A stretch of 64,000 nucleotides of DNA, from NCBI GenBank assembly GCA_034521955.1, contig JAXHLT010000003.1:310001-374000 (forward strand). Reading direction: 5' to 3'. Both the position numbers and the translations under genes were made by a program. The notes below the pieces were generated by a model. The model worked only from the letters and a program-made list of their open reading frames with translations, made no database searches and was not told the DNA's origin. Origin of the DNA: M55B127 sp034521955. GTDB lineage: Bacteria; Bacillota; Halanaerobiia; Halanaerobiales; M55B127. Each line of letters opens with the position of its first letter. The first letter of the stretch is position 1. Below are positions 63,225-64,000 of this stretch, piece after piece.

Positions 63225-64000
63225 ATGATAAAAGAGAATATAAAAATTATCAGAGAAGGAAAAATTAAAAAAAATAAATATATTGTCTACTGGATGCAGG
63301 CTGCTCAGAGAGTAGAAAATAATCCTGCTTTAAATTATGCGATACAAAAAGCAAATGAAATAGAAGTTCCATTGTTTGTCTTTTTTAATTTAACTGATAA
63401 TTTTCCTGATGCAAATTATCGTCACTATTATTTTATGTTAGAAGGACTAAAAGAAGTAGAAGAAAAGTTAAAAAATAAAGATATTAAATTTATAATAAAA
63501 ACAGGTGATGTTACAGAAAATATTACTGCATTAAGTAAAAACGCTGTAATGGTAGTAACTGACCGCGGTTATCTTAAAGTAATAAGGGAGTGGAAAAAAA
63601 AGATAGCTGAACTTATTGACTGCAGATTTTTAATGGTTAATACAAATACCATAGTTCCAGTAGATATTGTATCAGATAAAGAAGAGTATGCTGCATATAC
63701 GATTAGGAAGAAAGTTTTGAATAAAATAGATAGATTTATAGATGTTTGTAATAACAATTATAAATTAGAAAATAAGTCGGTTGAATTAAATTTTAAGGGA
63801 TTAAAACTTGACAATATTGATAAAGTTATTAATAATTTAGATATAGACAAATCTGTAAAACCAAGCAAATTATTTACTGGTGGTCGAAGTGAAGCTGTTA
63901 AAAGGCTTGACTATTTTATTAATAATAAATTAAGTAAATATGAAGAATATGGCAGTAATCCTGATCAAGACTGTACTTCAAAGTTAAGTCCGTATTTACA
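63225..64000 (+). CDS. Class II CPD photolyase, 5' part (partial)
   Basis: Light-driven repair of cyclobutane pyrimidine dimers using FAD. The frame is open from ATG 63225 to the end of the window (258 codons) with no stop. The class II signature YWMQAAQRVENNPALNYAI near residues 21-39 is very clear, followed by the photolyase antenna domain (VPLFVFFNL, MLEGLKEVEEKL, VMVVTDRGYLKVIREW) and FTGGRSEAVKRLDYFI. The FAD-binding C-terminal domain lies beyond the window. GGGATGGG is a weak ribosome site. Confidence 0.88.
   Translation, partial: MIKENIKIIREGKIKKNKYIVYWMQAAQRVENNPALNYAIQKANEIEVPLFVFFNLTDNFPDANYRHYYFMLEGLKEVEEKLKNKDIKFIIKTGDVTENITALSKNAVMVVTDRGYLKVIREWKKKIAELIDCRFLMVNTNTIVPVDIVSDKEEYAAYTIRKKVLNKIDRFIDVCNNNYKLENKSVELNFKGLKLDNIDKVINNLDIDKSVKPSKLFTGGRSEAVKRLDYFINNKLSKYEEYGSNPDQDCTSKLSPYL

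Overview
The window is a chromosomal segment of a low-GC, anaerobic, Gram-positive-type (Firmicutes) bacterium. Supporting signs are visibly AT-rich DNA, strong AGGAGG-type ribosome binding sites with frequent TTG and GTG starts, a PASTA kinase/phosphatase pair, FakA/DegV, YlbM/TmcAL, an IspH-S1 fusion, Pta-AckA acetate formation, and a biotin-dependent Na+-pump decarboxylase. The style fits Halanaerobiales or related anaerobic Firmicutes best. The genus cannot be fixed from the sequence alone. No rRNA, tRNA, CRISPR array, IS element or phage gene was seen.

Layout. 1-9.8 kb: fmt (3' end), YugP-like protease, rlmN, prpC-prkC, rsgA, rpe, thiN, two-subunit fumarase and malic enzyme, all on the plus strand and tightly packed. 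9.9-17.4 kb: rpmB (minus), then asp23, fakA, degV, recG, rsmD, coaD and a PDZ-Lon protease. 17.4-20.3 kb: a gene-relic gap, a cation efflux gene and tmcAL (minus). 20.4-28.8 kb: pta-ackA, DUF177-rpmF and the fatty acid genes plsX-fabK-fabH-fabD-fabF. 28.9-47.6 kb: an accessory catabolic island. 47.7-59.7 kb: a P-loop/Asp23 protein, fabG-acpP-rnc, aroH and damaged aroF/aroA, cmk-plsC, ispH-rpsA, a DUF512 radical-SAM-like protein, der and plsY. 59.8-64 kb: gpsA, a second degV, a cyclic-2,3-diphosphoglycerate synthetase-like protein and the 5' part of a class II photolyase gene.

The catabolic island is the most interesting functional unit. It combines a UraA-type uracil permease, a PucR regulator, the three proteins homologous to E. 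coli oxamic transcarbamylase (AllF/FdrA, AllG/DUF1116, AllH/DUF2877), a carbamate kinase, a cyclase-family metallohydrolase, a three-subunit molybdenum hydroxylase and a Na+-translocating decarboxylase set (MmdA-like, OadG-like, biotin carrier, OadB-like). No allantoin-pathway gene is present. I infer an ATP-conserving oxidative pyrimidine pathway: uracil to barbiturate, to ureidomalonate, then phosphorolysis to carbamoyl phosphate (ATP by carbamate kinase) plus a malonyl fragment that is decarboxylated with Na+ export. Each step is testable and none is proven here.

A second notable signal is five +1 reading-frame breaks in four otherwise full-length housekeeping genes (asp23 twice, pta, plsX, fabG). 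Each break is one extra base directly after CTT (extra A) or AAA (extra G), and dropping it restores the expected length. Recoding, sequence error and real mutation are all still possible; an in-frame AAA GAT AGA in fabD that is read normally argues against a simple heptamer rule. Other damage includes an aroF-aroA deletion with an in-frame stop and a tandem duplication of about 755-767 bp that created a chimaeric locus ahead of fdrA.
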